From positions 310,001 to 374,000 of the forward strand of contig CALRMX020000003.1 in NCBI GenBank assembly GCA_943369355.1: a DNA stretch of 64,000 nucleotides. Reading direction: 5' to 3'. This DNA is from UBA7662 sp943369355. GTDB lineage: Bacteria; Bacteroidota; Bacteroidia; UBA7662. The notes beneath the pieces are model-generated. The model was not told where the DNA came from. It worked only from the letters and a program-made list of their open reading frames with translations, and did not search any database. The translations under genes and the position numbers were made by a program. Below, piece by piece: positions 1 through 8,251 of the stretch. Numbering within the stretch: the stretch's first letter is position 1; the number at the start of each line of letters is the position of its first letter.

Positions 1-335
1 CCGACAGTTTTGTGATGATGGCTTCAACAGATACGCTTCCATTTCTTACGTTTTGGAGTGCTTCAATCATCAATATTTTCGTTCCTAGTGGTGGTGGCCA
101 ATGGATTGTACAAGGACCGATAGTGGTAGAAGCAGCCATTCAAATGGGCACCTCAGTACCTAAAGCAGTGATGGCCTTGGCCTATGGTGACCAACTCACG
201 AATATGATACAACCTTTTTGGGCCTTACCGTTATTGGCCATAACAGGCGTAAAAGGCAAAGATATTCTTCCCTATTCTGCTGCACTTATGGTATTGGGTT
301 TTTGCATTATTTCTCTGGTATTATGGATGTTTTAA
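1..335 (+). CDS. Short-chain fatty acid transporter (AtoE family), C-terminal fragment
   Basis: This is the 3' end of a gene that begins before the window; the frame is open from base 3 and ends at TAA 333-335, leaving about 110 residues. The fragment carries the glycine-rich signature FVPSGGGQW followed by a VQGPI motif, then two hydrophobic segments at the C terminus. This signature is typical of the AtoE family, inner-membrane carriers proposed to import short-chain fatty acids such as acetoacetate or butyrate. Its last 13 bases overlap the next gene, so the two are probably co-transcribed. Substrate cannot be told from the fragment. Confidence 0.8.
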   Translation, partial: DSFVMMASTDTLPFLTFWSASIINIFVPSGGGQWIVQGPIVVEAAIQMGTSVPKAVMALAYGDQLTNMIQPFWALPLLAITGVKGKDILPYSAALMVLGFCIISLVLWMF

Positions 336-1399
336 AAATAGATAGTTTGATTGTAGGCCAGGGATTGGCAGGGACTTTACTTTTTAGGGAATTACAACGA
401 AAAGGAGAAAAAGTACTTATCATCGACAAAAGGAGAGCTGGTGAAGCAAGCCGAGTGGCCTCGGGCATGTGGAACCCGCTCACTTTCAGGCTTATTCTAA
501 AGTCGTGGCGCGTGGATGAGCTACTTCCAGTAGCCTTACAAACGTACGCTGAAGTGGAAGATGAGTGCGGATTAAAACTTCTGCACCCACTACGCATTAG
601 TAGGGTTATCCCCGATCAGAAATATGGAGAGCTGTGGCAAACGAAAAGTGTTGACCCGGAATTTTCTTCTTACGTTAAACCCTTGACTGCGATTCCAAGC
701 CACCACCAGAATTTACGCTACTCTGCAGGAAGAGGCCTAGTAGAAGGTGCCGGCTGGCTCGATCTAGTTCCTTTTTTAGATACGTTTCGGAAACAGTGTG
801 TTGAATCGGAAACACTCCAAGAAGATGAATTCTTAATTCAAGACATGAAGCTTATTGAAAACGGTGTACGATGGAAGAATATCGAAGCAAAAAGAATAAT
901 TTTCTGCGAAGGAAGTGAGTTAAGACATAATCCGTGGTTCAATTGGCTCCCGACTAAACCTGCACAAGGCGACGTATTGACACTTCATATTCCAAATTTA
1001 GAGTTAGATGAAATTTACAACGGTGGCTTCTTCATATTGCCTTTAGGAGGCAACAACTATCGGATAGGCGCCACCTACGAATGGGAGAATTTGAGCCCCG
1101 TACCAACTGAAAAAGGAAAAGCCGAGCTACTCGAAAAATTTACACAAGCTTATCAAGGAGCCTATACCCTAGTTGACCATAAAGCAGGCATCCGGCCAAC
1201 AGTAGCCGATCGCAGGCCCATATTAGGTTGCCATCCTGAACTTAAGCAGTTGGCTGTTTTTAACGGCTTAGGCACCAAAGGGGTGATGATTGCCCCGTTT
1301 TTTGCAAAACGAATGGCAGAATTTCTTTTGGATGGCAAGCCTCTGGAAGATGAAGTAAATATTAATCGTTTCAGAAAGCGATACGAAAAGTCGAAATAA
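323..1399 (+). CDS. FAD-dependent oxidoreductase (DAO superfamily)
   Basis: A 358-residue flavoprotein. The start is taken as ATG 323, because residues 7-30 then form a regular Rossmann strand-turn-helix with GQGLAG at residues 12-17; the frame stays open further upstream, but that would extend deep into the transporter gene. The C-terminal part (AGIRPTVADRRP, then VFNGLGTKGVM) is the second FAD-contacting region of D-amino-acid-oxidase-like enzymes. No transmembrane segment is seen. It overlaps the transporter gene by 13 bases, suggesting translational coupling. The substrate is unknown; amine or amino-acid oxidation is typical of the superfamily but is inference here. Confidence 0.8.
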   Translation: MDVLKIDSLIVGQGLAGTLLFRELQRKGEKVLIIDKRRAGEASRVASGMWNPLTFRLILKSWRVDELLPVALQTYAEVEDECGLKLLHPLRISRVIPDQKYGELWQTKSVDPEFSSYVKPLTAIPSHHQNLRYSAGRGLVEGAGWLDLVPFLDTFRKQCVESETLQEDEFLIQDMKLIENGVRWKNIEAKRIIFCEGSELRHNPWFNWLPTKPAQGDVLTLHIPNLELDEIYNGGFFILPLGGNNYRIGATYEWENLSPVPTEKGKAELLEKFTQAYQGAYTLVDHKAGIRPTVADRRPILGCHPELKQLAVFNGLGTKGVMIAPFFAKRMAEFLLDGKPLEDEVNINRFRKRYEKSK

Positions 1400-1414
1400 G
1401 AGCATTAGAAGGCT

Positions 1415-1422
1415 TATTTTTG
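1415..1422 (+). promoter_or_regulatory. Candidate Bacteroidota -7 box (TATTTTTG) before surE
   Basis: Exact match to TAnnTTTG, ending 6 bases before the surE ATG. No TTG -33 element was found at 17-23 bases upstream, so support is the -7 box and its position only. Confidence 0.35.
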
Positions 1423-1428
1423 AGCATT

Positions 1429-2208
1429 ATGTTCGAAAAAACAAATCGACCCCTAATACTCGTGTGCAACGACGATGGTATTCATGCGCCCGGTATACGA
1501 GCTTTGGTAGAAGCAGTTGCACCGCTGGGCGAACTTGTGATAGTAGCACCAGATAGCCCTCAGTCGGGTATGGGCCATGCTGTAACCATAGGATCCCCTC
1601 TTCGGATTAACAAAAAAATAGGGCTATTTGAAGGTCACGAAGCTTACGAAACTTCAGGCACCCCCGTTGATTGTGTAAAACTTGCAGTTGACAAAATACT
1701 ACACCGAAAGCCCGATTTACTAGTTAGCGGTATAAATCACGGCTCAAATTCTTCGATCAACGTAATTTATAGCGGAACCATGTCGGCAGCAGTAGAAGGA
1801 GGCATTGAAGGTATACCGAGTGTTGGTTTCTCGCTTTGCGATTTTGCCTACGAGGCCGACTTCGGCTTAGCGGCTCAGGTTGCACGACAAGTAGCCGAAC
1901 AGCTTTTGCAAAACGGATTGCCATTCGGAACTTTACTCAACGTGAATATCCCTAAGATCGACCCAAAAGACTACAAAGGATTAAAGGTCTGTCGGCAAGC
2001 AAGCTCCAAATGGAAGGAAAACTTTGATGAGCGTATTGATCCACATGGCAAGAAATACTATTGGATGACTGGTGAATTTCAAGTGCTTGAAAAAGCAACC
2101 GACACCGACGAATGGGCATTAAGTAATGGATATGCTTCTCTTGTCCCCGTTCAATTCGACTTAACAGCACACCACGCAATACCTTATCTAAATAGTTGGA
2201 CGCTCTAA
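1429..2208 (+). CDS. surE: 5'/3'-nucleotidase SurE
   Basis: A 259-residue metal-dependent phosphatase that removes phosphate from nucleoside monophosphates; SurE proteins are linked to survival in stationary phase. The family N terminus is clear: ILVCNDDG with the metal-binding Asp pair at residues 15-16, then HAPG, and a conserved SGINHGSN motif in the middle followed by YSGTMSAA. ATG 1429 is chosen over an in-frame TTG at 1420. The stop codon overlaps the next start by one base (TAATG), so surE, the small membrane protein and lpxB probably form one operon. Confidence 0.95.
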   Translation: MFEKTNRPLILVCNDDGIHAPGIRALVEAVAPLGELVIVAPDSPQSGMGHAVTIGSPLRINKKIGLFEGHEAYETSGTPVDCVKLAVDKILHRKPDLLVSGINHGSNSSINVIYSGTMSAAVEGGIEGIPSVGFSLCDFAYEADFGLAAQVARQVAEQLLQNGLPFGTLLNVNIPKIDPKDYKGLKVCRQASSKWKENFDERIDPHGKKYYWMTGEFQVLEKATDTDEWALSNGYASLVPVQFDLTAHHAIPYLNSWTL

Positions 2209-2495
2209 TGAAGGCAAACAGCTCAATCGTTGGCGCTTTAGTTGGGCTGCTGGTACCAGCGAGTGCTCTCGCTTTGTACGTATTAGCTACCACCGATAAT
2301 CGCGGTATTATCGATTCAATTCTTGAAACACAAAGAATCCGACTCTTAGCCCCGCTTTTGAGCCTTGCAGTATTGCCCAACCTAGCAGTATTTTACTTGC
2401 TCCTTCAGCGCAATAAATACCAAAGTGTGAGGGGAGTAATTTTAGCTACCTTGTTCTACGCTTTGCTTATCGTCTTCTTAAAATTCGGCATGTGA
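2208..2495 (+). CDS. Small three-helix membrane protein between surE and lpxB
   Basis: A 95-residue protein with three predicted membrane segments (about residues 7-27, 45-65 and 76-93) and a short charged loop after the first. I recognise no catalytic motif. Its start overlaps the surE stop (TAATG at 2206-2210) and its stop overlaps the lpxB start, so the three genes are packed for translational coupling. The position suggests a role near the inner membrane, but function is unknown. Confidence 0.8.
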   Translation: MKANSSIVGALVGLLVPASALALYVLATTDNRGIIDSILETQRIRLLAPLLSLAVLPNLAVFYLLLQRNKYQSVRGVILATLFYALLIVFLKFGM

Positions 2496-3619
2496 AAATA
2501 TACATCATAGCAGGTGAAGCTTCCGGCGATTTGCATGCCTCTAACTTGGTAAAAGCCTTACTCGCACTAAACACTAGGTACGAAATTCGCGGTTGGGGAG
2601 GCGATATGATGTCGGCAGCAGGAGTGAATGTGGTGAAACACTTTCGCGAACTTGCCTTCATGGGCTTCACCGAGGTTATCATGAACCTCCGTACCATTTT
2701 AAATAATCTAGAGAGTTGCAAAGCCGATATTGCAGCCTGGAAGCCGGATTTGGTGATTTTGGTCGATTATCCGGGTTTTAACCTACGCATCGCTCCTTTC
2801 GCAAAAAAAATCGGCATCCCGGTGGTGTACTACATCTCGCCACAGCTTTGGGCCTGGAAAGAAGGACGCGTGAAAATAATTCGAGAATCGGTCGACAAAA
2901 TGCTGTGTATTCTACCCTTCGAGAAGGCGTGGTACAAAGAAAGAGGCGTAGAAGCGGCTTATGTCGGGCACCCTTTACTTGATGCGTTAGAAGAATATCC
3001 ATTTCGTCCCGATTTCAGCGCCTCGAATAAACTCGACGAAAGACCAATAATAGCCTTACTGCCAGGGAGCAGAAAACAAGAAATCAAGATAAAACTGCCC
3101 ATCATGCTCGAGGCTACAAAAGAGTGGCGAACCGATTACCAGCTCGTAATTGCAGCAGCTCCAGGGCAATCATCGTCGTTTTATGAACCCTTCCTCAAAA
3201 GTTACGGTGCTCTTATGGTGCAGGGGCAAACTTACGACCTTTTAAAAAATGCTCAATTTGCCATTGTTACATCGGGCACTGCCACACTCGAAACAGCACT
3301 AATCGGCACACCAGAATTGGTCGTTTACAAAGGCAACTCAATTTCTTATCAAATAGGCAAACGATTGGTAAAAGTGAAGTATATCAGTTTGGTAAATCTC
3401 ATACTCGACCAACCGTTGCTTGCCGAATTAATACAAAACGATTGCAATCCAGAGCAAGTTCATGCCGAATTATTAAAGCTCAAACAACCCAAAAGGTTGA
3501 CTGAAATAAGAGCTGGATATGAAAAACTAAAAAGTATTCTGGGCAACGCAGGTGCATCAGCAAGAGCCGCAAATGAAATAGAAACTTTTATGCGAATGCA
3601 CTTGTCCAAATCAAAATAA
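2492..3619 (+). CDS. lpxB: Lipid-A-disaccharide synthase LpxB
   Basis: A 375-residue GT-B glycosyltransferase that joins UDP-2,3-diacylglucosamine and lipid X to make the disaccharide of lipid A, on the cytosolic face of the inner membrane. The N terminus KIYIIAGEASGDLHA, the central YYISPQLWAWKEGR and the ALLPGSRKQEI motif are the family landmarks. The start is GTG 2492; no ATG lies nearby and this start puts the first strand in the usual place. It overlaps the previous gene by four bases. Presence of lpxB shows a lipid A outer membrane. Confidence 0.95.
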   Translation: MKIYIIAGEASGDLHASNLVKALLALNTRYEIRGWGGDMMSAAGVNVVKHFRELAFMGFTEVIMNLRTILNNLESCKADIAAWKPDLVILVDYPGFNLRIAPFAKKIGIPVVYYISPQLWAWKEGRVKIIRESVDKMLCILPFEKAWYKERGVEAAYVGHPLLDALEEYPFRPDFSASNKLDERPIIALLPGSRKQEIKIKLPIMLEATKEWRTDYQLVIAAAPGQSSSFYEPFLKSYGALMVQGQTYDLLKNAQFAIVTSGTATLETALIGTPELVVYKGNSISYQIGKRLVKVKYISLVNLILDQPLLAELIQNDCNPEQVHAELLKLKQPKRLTEIRAGYEKLKSILGNAGASARAANEIETFMRMHLSKSK

Positions 3620-3657
3620 CTATCGATTATTGCAGTCCTTAATTCTAAACAAATTTT

Positions 3658-3729
3658 GGGGGATTAGCTCAGCTGGCTAGAGCGTCCCGACACGGCTTAG
3701 CCGCATCGGGAAGGTCATCGGGTTCGACT
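3658..3729 (+). pseudogene. Broken tRNA-Ala copy with replaced anticodon arm
   Basis: Bases 3658-3684 are identical to the first 27 bases of the intact tRNA-Ala gene at 3751 (acceptor 5' strand and D arm). The 17-base anticodon arm is then replaced by a 27-base palindrome (3685-3711). Bases 3712-3721 match the variable loop and T stem again, one extra G follows at 3722, the T loop TTCGACT is kept, and similarity ends at 3729. The 3' acceptor strand is missing, so it cannot fold as a tRNA. It is read here as a partial duplicate disrupted by an inserted or exchanged palindrome. Confidence 0.7.
3685..3711. repeat. Palindrome in place of the anticodon arm
   Basis: Nested inverted repeat: outer arms TCCCGA (3685-3690) and TCGGGA (3706-3711), inner arms CGGC (3693-3696) and GCCG (3700-3703), loop TTA, with CA on each side between the arms. 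It is GC-rich compared with its surroundings and resembles a REP-type palindromic element. No second copy was seen in this window. Confidence 0.6.
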
Positions 3730-3748
3730 GAGTGAAACTTAAAAGATA

Positions 3749-3824
<76 letters not shown>

Positions 3825-3827
3825 CAG

Positions 3828-3852
3828 AAAAAGCTACTTCGGTAGCTTTTTT
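3828..3852 (+). terminator. Terminator after tRNA-Ala
   Basis: Ten-base stem AAAAAGCTAC (3828-3837) and GTAGCTTTTT (3842-3851) with a TTCG tetraloop, ending in a run of T. It lies four bases after the tRNA and 17 before the GIY-YIG start. Confidence 0.85.
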
Positions 3853-3869
3853 CAGTTAGTTCAAGTACG

Positions 3870-4070
3870 ATGGAGCAATTTCTTGTTTACATACTGTACT
3901 CTCCGAGCCTCAACCGCTTTTACATCGGACACACCAGCCAGCTCGACGACCGGCTGTATCGTCACACCAACTCAGGCTCGAAAAGCACCAAAGCCGCTCA
4001 CGACTGGCAACTGGTTTATTCAGAAAACATTTTTGCAAGGGTAAAACAGGATCTCTGCTCGAAGTTGTAG
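3870..4070 (+). CDS. GIY-YIG nuclease-like protein, C-terminally truncated
   Basis: A 66-residue reading frame. The first 53 residues fit the small stand-alone GIY-YIG family found in many copies in Bacteroidota: VYILYS at residues 6-11, FYIGHT at 17-22 (the GIY and YIG strands), the R28/H32 region, and LVYSE near residue 50. Family members usually run to 80-100 residues and continue with an RSEA..RE..IK..KSR helix; here the frame changes character after FAR at residue 57 and stops ten residues on. It is therefore probably decaying and inactive. It sits 45 bases after tRNA-Ala, a common place for these genes. Confidence 0.6.
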   Translation: MEQFLVYILYSPSLNRFYIGHTSQLDDRLYRHTNSGSKSTKAAHDWQLVYSENIFARVKQDLCSKL

Positions 4071-4111
4071 TCATTCACTTGCTGCCCTAGACTAAATTTA
4101 CCCGAAATGAA

Positions 4112-4131
4112 AAAAGCCCCTAAGGGCTTTT
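4112..4131 (+). terminator. Terminator after the GIY-YIG gene
   Basis: Eight-base perfect stem AAAAGCCC / GGGCTTTT with loop CTAA. The arms end in A and T runs, so it can act in both directions. Confidence 0.7.
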
Positions 4132-4138
4132 AACGGTT

Positions 4139-4193
4139 GTTTAGTTTCAGACAATGGTGGACAAAAACGTCCATTGGTGATGTTTAGTTTCAG
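4139..4193. repeat. 12-base direct repeats flanking an imperfect inverted repeat
   Basis: GTTTAGTTTCAG occurs at 4139-4150 and again at 4182-4193. Between them TGGAC and GTCCA form a short inverted repeat around AAAAAC. The layout resembles a small recombination or insertion scar, but no enzyme gene is linked to it. Confidence 0.4.
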
Positions 4194-4425
4194 TATTATC
4201 TAGCAAAAGCTGTTCCGAATCCCCCACTATTCAATCATACGAACGTAATTCTCTACTAAAAAATACCCTAAAGATGGTAGAACAACGTATCTAAACTCAA
4301 AAATGTCGTTATAACGCTCAAAATCATATATTTCCGTAGCAAAGCGAATTAAAGTGACTGCTGCAAACCTTGTGTTTTTCGTCAAACATTTTCACGATGA
4401 CGAATTATAAGTCTTGGAATTTTCC

Positions 4426-4433
4426 TATTTTTG
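4426..4433 (+). promoter_or_regulatory. Candidate -7 box (TATTTTTG) before the sigma-54 regulator gene
   Basis: Exact TAnnTTTG match ending 18 bases before ATG 4452. No well-spaced TTG element was seen upstream. Confidence 0.35.
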
Positions 4434-4451
4434 GAAAATACATTCCCGAAA

Positions 4452-5789
4452 ATGGCCAGAATATTCATATTGGAAGACGAGCCGATTTACATGAAGACCA
4501 TCAAGTACATCGTGGAGCTAAATCCCGACAATGAGGTTTTCTGCTATACTTCAGGAAAAGACATGATCAATAACCTGCATCGGAGACCAGATATCATTAC
4601 GCTGGACTACTACCTCCCCGATATGTCAGGTTCGGAGATTCTGAAACATATTAAAAGTTTTGACCCTGACATCTACGTGATCATGCTATCTGGTCAAACA
4701 GACGTATCGACAGCTGTTAAATTGCTTAAAAACGGCGCATACGACTATATCACCAAGGACAACGAGACGAAAGATAGGTTAATCAATACCATCAACAACA
4801 TCATCAGCAATCAACAAGTAGTTAAAGAAAACCGCATGCTCAAGGAAGAGCTCGGTAAGCGGTACGACTTTAATAATTCTATCGTTGGTCAGAGTGACAC
4901 CATTAAGTATGTATTTACACTGCTTGAAAAGGCCATCAAAACCGATATTATCGTTTCCATTTATGGTGAATCGGGTACAGGTAAAGAACTAGCTGCCAAG
5001 GCCATACATTACAACTCCAATCGTGCAAAGGGTCCGTTTGTACCGGTCAATATGGCTGCCATTCCCAACGAATTGCTCGAAAGCGAGCTTTTTGGACACG
5101 AAAAAGGCTCCTTCACCGGAGCAAACACACGGAAAATTGGGAAATTTGAGATGGCCAACAACGGCACCATTTTTCTTGATGAAATAGGCGAAATGGACAT
5201 CTCTCTTCAAGCCAAAATATTGCGGGTTCTGCAAGAAAAAGAGTTAAGTCGTGTGGGCGGCAACGAAAATGTGAAAATTAATTGCCGCGTAATTGTAGCA
5301 ACCAATCGTAACCTTAAAGAGGAAGTAACAAAAGGAAACTTCCGTGAAGACCTGTACTACCGCTTGCTTGGTTTGCCCGTTCAACTTCCACCGCTGCGTG
5401 ATCGGAAAAGCGACATTCCCATTTTGGCCAAGCACTTCGTGGATGAATTCATTCACGACAACAAACTCCCCAATTTAAGGTTATCCAAAGAAGCGTTAGA
5501 CAAGCTTTCAAACTATTACTTCCCCGGCAACGTGCGAGAATTGAAGGCCGTGGTTGAGTTGGCTTGCGTGATGACCAATAACTTGGAAATATCGGCGGCA
5601 GACATCCATTTTCAAAACGATAATGAGCCAATGGAATGGCTGCAGGAAGAATTAACTTTACGAGACTTTGAGCGAAAGCTAATACGTTATTATCTTGACA
5701 AATATCAAAACAACGTAATTGCCGTTGCTAAAAAGCTCGATATCGGCAAGTCGACCATTTACCGCATGATTCAAAACAACGAAATATAA
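4452..5789 (+). CDS. Sigma-54-dependent response regulator (NtrC family)
   Basis: A 445-residue three-domain transcription activator. Receiver domain: residues 1-120 with acidic pair E8/D9 and phosphoacceptor D52. AAA+ domain: about 138-365, with Walker A GESGTGKE, a GSFTGA loop at residues 219-224 in place of the usual GAFTGA, and Walker B FLDEIGEMD. Fis-type helix-turn-helix: the last 45 residues (NVIAVAKKLDIGKSTIYRMI). ATG 4452 is preferred to an in-frame TTG at 4431 because the receiver strand ARIFILEDE then starts at once. No histidine kinase is adjacent, so the partner is unknown. Ten bases separate it from the peptidase gene. Confidence 0.92.
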   Translation: MARIFILEDEPIYMKTIKYIVELNPDNEVFCYTSGKDMINNLHRRPDIITLDYYLPDMSGSEILKHIKSFDPDIYVIMLSGQTDVSTAVKLLKNGAYDYITKDNETKDRLINTINNIISNQQVVKENRMLKEELGKRYDFNNSIVGQSDTIKYVFTLLEKAIKTDIIVSIYGESGTGKELAAKAIHYNSNRAKGPFVPVNMAAIPNELLESELFGHEKGSFTGANTRKIGKFEMANNGTIFLDEIGEMDISLQAKILRVLQEKELSRVGGNENVKINCRVIVATNRNLKEEVTKGNFREDLYYRLLGLPVQLPPLRDRKSDIPILAKHFVDEFIHDNKLPNLRLSKEALDKLSNYYFPGNVRELKAVVELACVMTNNLEISAADIHFQNDNEPMEWLQEELTLRDFERKLIRYYLDKYQNNVIAVAKKLDIGKSTIYRMIQNNEI

Positions 5790-5799
5790 AAACTCAACA

Positions 5800-7176
5800 A
5801 TGCAAGGCGTTAAGAACTACATCAACGAGCATCAGCAGCGTTTCCTCAACGAACTTTTTGATTTACTTAGAATACCCTCTGTTTCGGCTAACCCTGATTT
5901 TAAGGACGATGTCTTCGAAGCGGCTGAATTTCTAAAAACGCGACTTGAAGAAGCAGGTGCCGATCATGTTGAGATCTGCCCTACCGATGGTTATCCTATC
6001 GTTTATGGGGAGAAAATAATAGACCCATCATTGCCTACAGTTTTAGTGTATGGCCATTACGACGTTCAGCCCGCCGATCCGTACGATTTATGGCATAGTC
6101 CACCGTTTGAACCCACAATCAAAAACGAAAAAATTTATGCCCGTGGCAGTGCCGACGATAAAGGGCAAATGTACATGCATGTAAAAGCGTTCGAATTTAT
6201 GATGCGGTCGAATCAGCTTCCTTGCAATGTAAAATTCATGATTGAAGGTGAAGAAGAAGTTGGATCTGGAAATCTTGGCCCATTTTGTATAGCGAACAAA
6301 GACCGTTTAAAAGCCGATATTGTCCTTATCTCGGATACTTCCATGATTGCTAACGATGTTCCCAGCATCGACGTTGGCTTACGCGGACTTAGCTACATTG
6401 AAGTAGAGGTGACAGGCCCGAACCGCGACCTGCACTCAGGGGTATACGGAGGTGGAGTGGCCAACCCCATTAACATATTGGCAAAGATGATTGCCTCTAT
6501 GCATGATGAAAACAACCATATCACCATACCAGGTTTTTACGACGACGTTATTGAACTAAGTGCCAGTGAACGTGCTGCCATGAACGAAGCACCATTTAAT
6601 CTCGACGAGTACAAAGATGACCTAGGAGTGAAGGACGTTTGGGGAGAAAAAGGTTTTACTACCATAGAAAGAACTGGTATACGGCCTACATTAGATGTAA
6701 ATGGAATATGGGGCGGCTATACTGGGGAAGGATCCAAAACGGTACTCCCTTCGAAAGCCTTTGCTAAAATATCCATGCGCTTGGTGCCGAACCAGTCCTC
6801 CGACAAAATCACTTCCCTTTTCAAAAATCACTTCGAGAAAATTGCCCCACCAAGCGTAAAAGTTGTGGTAAAGCCGCATCATGGAGGTGAGCCTGTAGTA
6901 ACACCTACCGACCATCCAGCCTACTTAGCAGCCGCCGACGCCATGGAAACGACCTTTGGTAAAAAGCCTATACCGACCCGCGGAGGTGGAAGTATTCCTA
7001 TTGTCGCACTTTTCGAAAAAGAGCTCGGGTTAAAATCGGTTTTAATGGGTTTTGGACTCGACAGCGATGCCTTGCATTCGCCTAATGAACATTACGGTCT
7101 GTTCAATTTTTACAAAGGAATTGAAACAATACCTTACTTTTTTGAAAATTTCGCAGCGCGAATGAAAAATAGCTAA
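5800..7176 (+). CDS. M20 family metallopeptidase (dipeptidase)
   Basis: A 458-residue zinc peptidase of the M20 family, cytosolic because no signal peptide is present. Metal-binding VYGHYDVQPADP places His86 and Asp88, ARGSADDKGQ follows, and EGEEEVGSGN holds the catalytic glutamate and next ligand. The lid domain inserts around residues 200-330, and the last ligand lies in DALHSPNEH near the C terminus. Length and motifs match CNDP-like dipeptidases. It starts ten bases after the response regulator gene and its stop overlaps the convergent lipoprotein gene by four bases. Confidence 0.9.
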   Translation: MQGVKNYINEHQQRFLNELFDLLRIPSVSANPDFKDDVFEAAEFLKTRLEEAGADHVEICPTDGYPIVYGEKIIDPSLPTVLVYGHYDVQPADPYDLWHSPPFEPTIKNEKIYARGSADDKGQMYMHVKAFEFMMRSNQLPCNVKFMIEGEEEVGSGNLGPFCIANKDRLKADIVLISDTSMIANDVPSIDVGLRGLSYIEVEVTGPNRDLHSGVYGGGVANPINILAKMIASMHDENNHITIPGFYDDVIELSASERAAMNEAPFNLDEYKDDLGVKDVWGEKGFTTIERTGIRPTLDVNGIWGGYTGEGSKTVLPSKAFAKISMRLVPNQSSDKITSLFKNHFEKIAPPSVKVVVKPHHGGEPVVTPTDHPAYLAAADAMETTFGKKPIPTRGGGSIPIVALFEKELGLKSVLMGFGLDSDALHSPNEHYGLFNFYKGIETIPYFFENFAARMKNS

Positions 7177-7700
7177 AAGGTCAGTGTCCGACTGAACTCT
7201 TGTTTTTTTCCAAAGATTACCTTCTGTGTGCCCGAAACAGCTAGTCTGTTATCGGGCACGAATGTATAACGGAATGTGCTTTCGTATAAGGGGTTGTTAT
7301 TCACTACCTCGGCATACAGCTCGGCCACTTTTCCTTCGATGAAGGTTAATTTTAATAGCGTAGGTTGAACTTTAGGAGTCTTAGCTGAATAGGTTACTAC
7401 GAAACCTTCCTTAAAAATGGTTGTATCTATCTGAAAGGATCCTTGAAATGCAGGCTTGTTTAAATTCAACTTTTTCAAAGGTGCGAATGCATCCTTCCAA
7501 TTTACTTTTTTCGAAATCGTGGAGTCAAGCTTATCATTTTTTGACCAATATATGGTCGCCTCAACTGATTTGAGTTCTAACTTTTTCTGTTCTACAGCCA
7601 AATACCCGGGCAAATCGAAATAGGTCGCAACCAAATCTGTCTTACGACTTTCGCAACCCAGTATCAAAATCGAAACAAAAAAAAGTAGCGCCTTATACAC
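7173..7700 (-). CDS. Hypothetical lipoprotein
   Basis: A 175-residue protein with a lipoprotein signal peptide: MYKALLFFVSILILGC, with the lipobox cysteine at residue 16. The mature part alternates hydrophobic and polar residues as in a beta-rich fold, but I recognise no family. It is convergent with the M20 peptidase gene (four-base overlap) and is transcribed alone. Location is probably the outer or inner membrane periplasmic face. Confidence 0.7.
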   Translation of the reverse strand: MYKALLFFVSILILGCESRKTDLVATYFDLPGYLAVEQKKLELKSVEATIYWSKNDKLDSTISKKVNWKDAFAPLKKLNLNKPAFQGSFQIDTTIFKEGFVVTYSAKTPKVQPTLLKLTFIEGKVAELYAEVVNNNPLYESTFRYTFVPDNRLAVSGTQKVIFGKKQEFSRTLTF

Positions 7701-7794
7701 AACCCAAAGGTGGTTATGAAATTTAAGATATTCAAATGTTGAAAAGAAGATAGCGGTATTGCAAAACTGAGGTGAACTGCTTTAAAAACAATTC

Positions 7795-7802
7795 TATTTT
7801 TG
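7795..7802 (+). promoter_or_regulatory. Candidate -7 box (TATTTTTG) of the DUF4783-nadC operon
   Basis: Exact TAnnTTTG match 48 bases before the first gene of the operon. No TTG at the right spacing. Confidence 0.35.
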
Positions 7803-7850
7803 TAATGGTGTACAAATGGCATGCTTTCTGAACAGTACTAAAAAAAATCC

Positions 7851-8243
7851 ATGAAGCTCTTTCTTAAAATTATCGTCCTTCTGTTCAGCTTGAATTCGTT
7901 TACCCAAGTTGAGCCGAAAACCGAGTTGATCGACACCTTAGCTGATTTGTTACGAGAAGGCAACTCGAAAGAATTAGCACAATTTCTCGACAATACCATT
8001 GAATTGACGCTTCAAGACCGTGAAAGCAGCTACAGTAAAGCACAAACAGAAATAATTCTGAAGAACTTTTTTCTAAAAAATCCACCCAAATCATTCAAAG
8101 TGATGCATCGGGGTTCTTCTGAAAAAGGCGGCAAATACTTGATTGGCGTGCTTACTGTAGAAAACGGCAGCACCTTCCGAACCTCAATAGTCATGCAGGA
8201 AAAAGCTGATGGCTACAAAATTCAGCAGCTTCGATTCGAATAA
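7851..8243 (+). CDS. DUF4783-type secreted protein
   Basis: A 130-residue protein with a signal peptide (residues 1 to about 19, ending near SFT). The mature part resembles the NTF2-like DUF4783 family, which in Bacteroidota regularly precedes nadC: an initial helix (LIDTLADLLREGNSKELAQFL), a YSKAQTEIILKNFF helix, then strands KGGKYLIGVLTV and FRTSIVMQE. No enzymatic residues are evident. Eight bases separate it from nadC, so the two are probably co-transcribed, but a link in function is not shown. Confidence 0.75.
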   Translation: MKLFLKIIVLLFSLNSFTQVEPKTELIDTLADLLREGNSKELAQFLDNTIELTLQDRESSYSKAQTEIILKNFFLKNPPKSFKVMHRGSSEKGGKYLIGVLTVENGSTFRTSIVMQEKADGYKIQQLRFE

Positions 8244-8251
8244 ATTCTGAG

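Larger units (their letters stand above)
4071..4451. other. 380-base gene-free stretch
   Basis: No convincing coding frame on either strand. It contains a terminator (4112-4131), two copies of a 12-base direct repeat (4139-4193) around an imperfect inverted repeat, and the candidate promoter box of the response regulator gene (4426-4433). The remainder (about 4200-4410) is AT-rich and shows nothing I can name. Confidence 0.5.
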
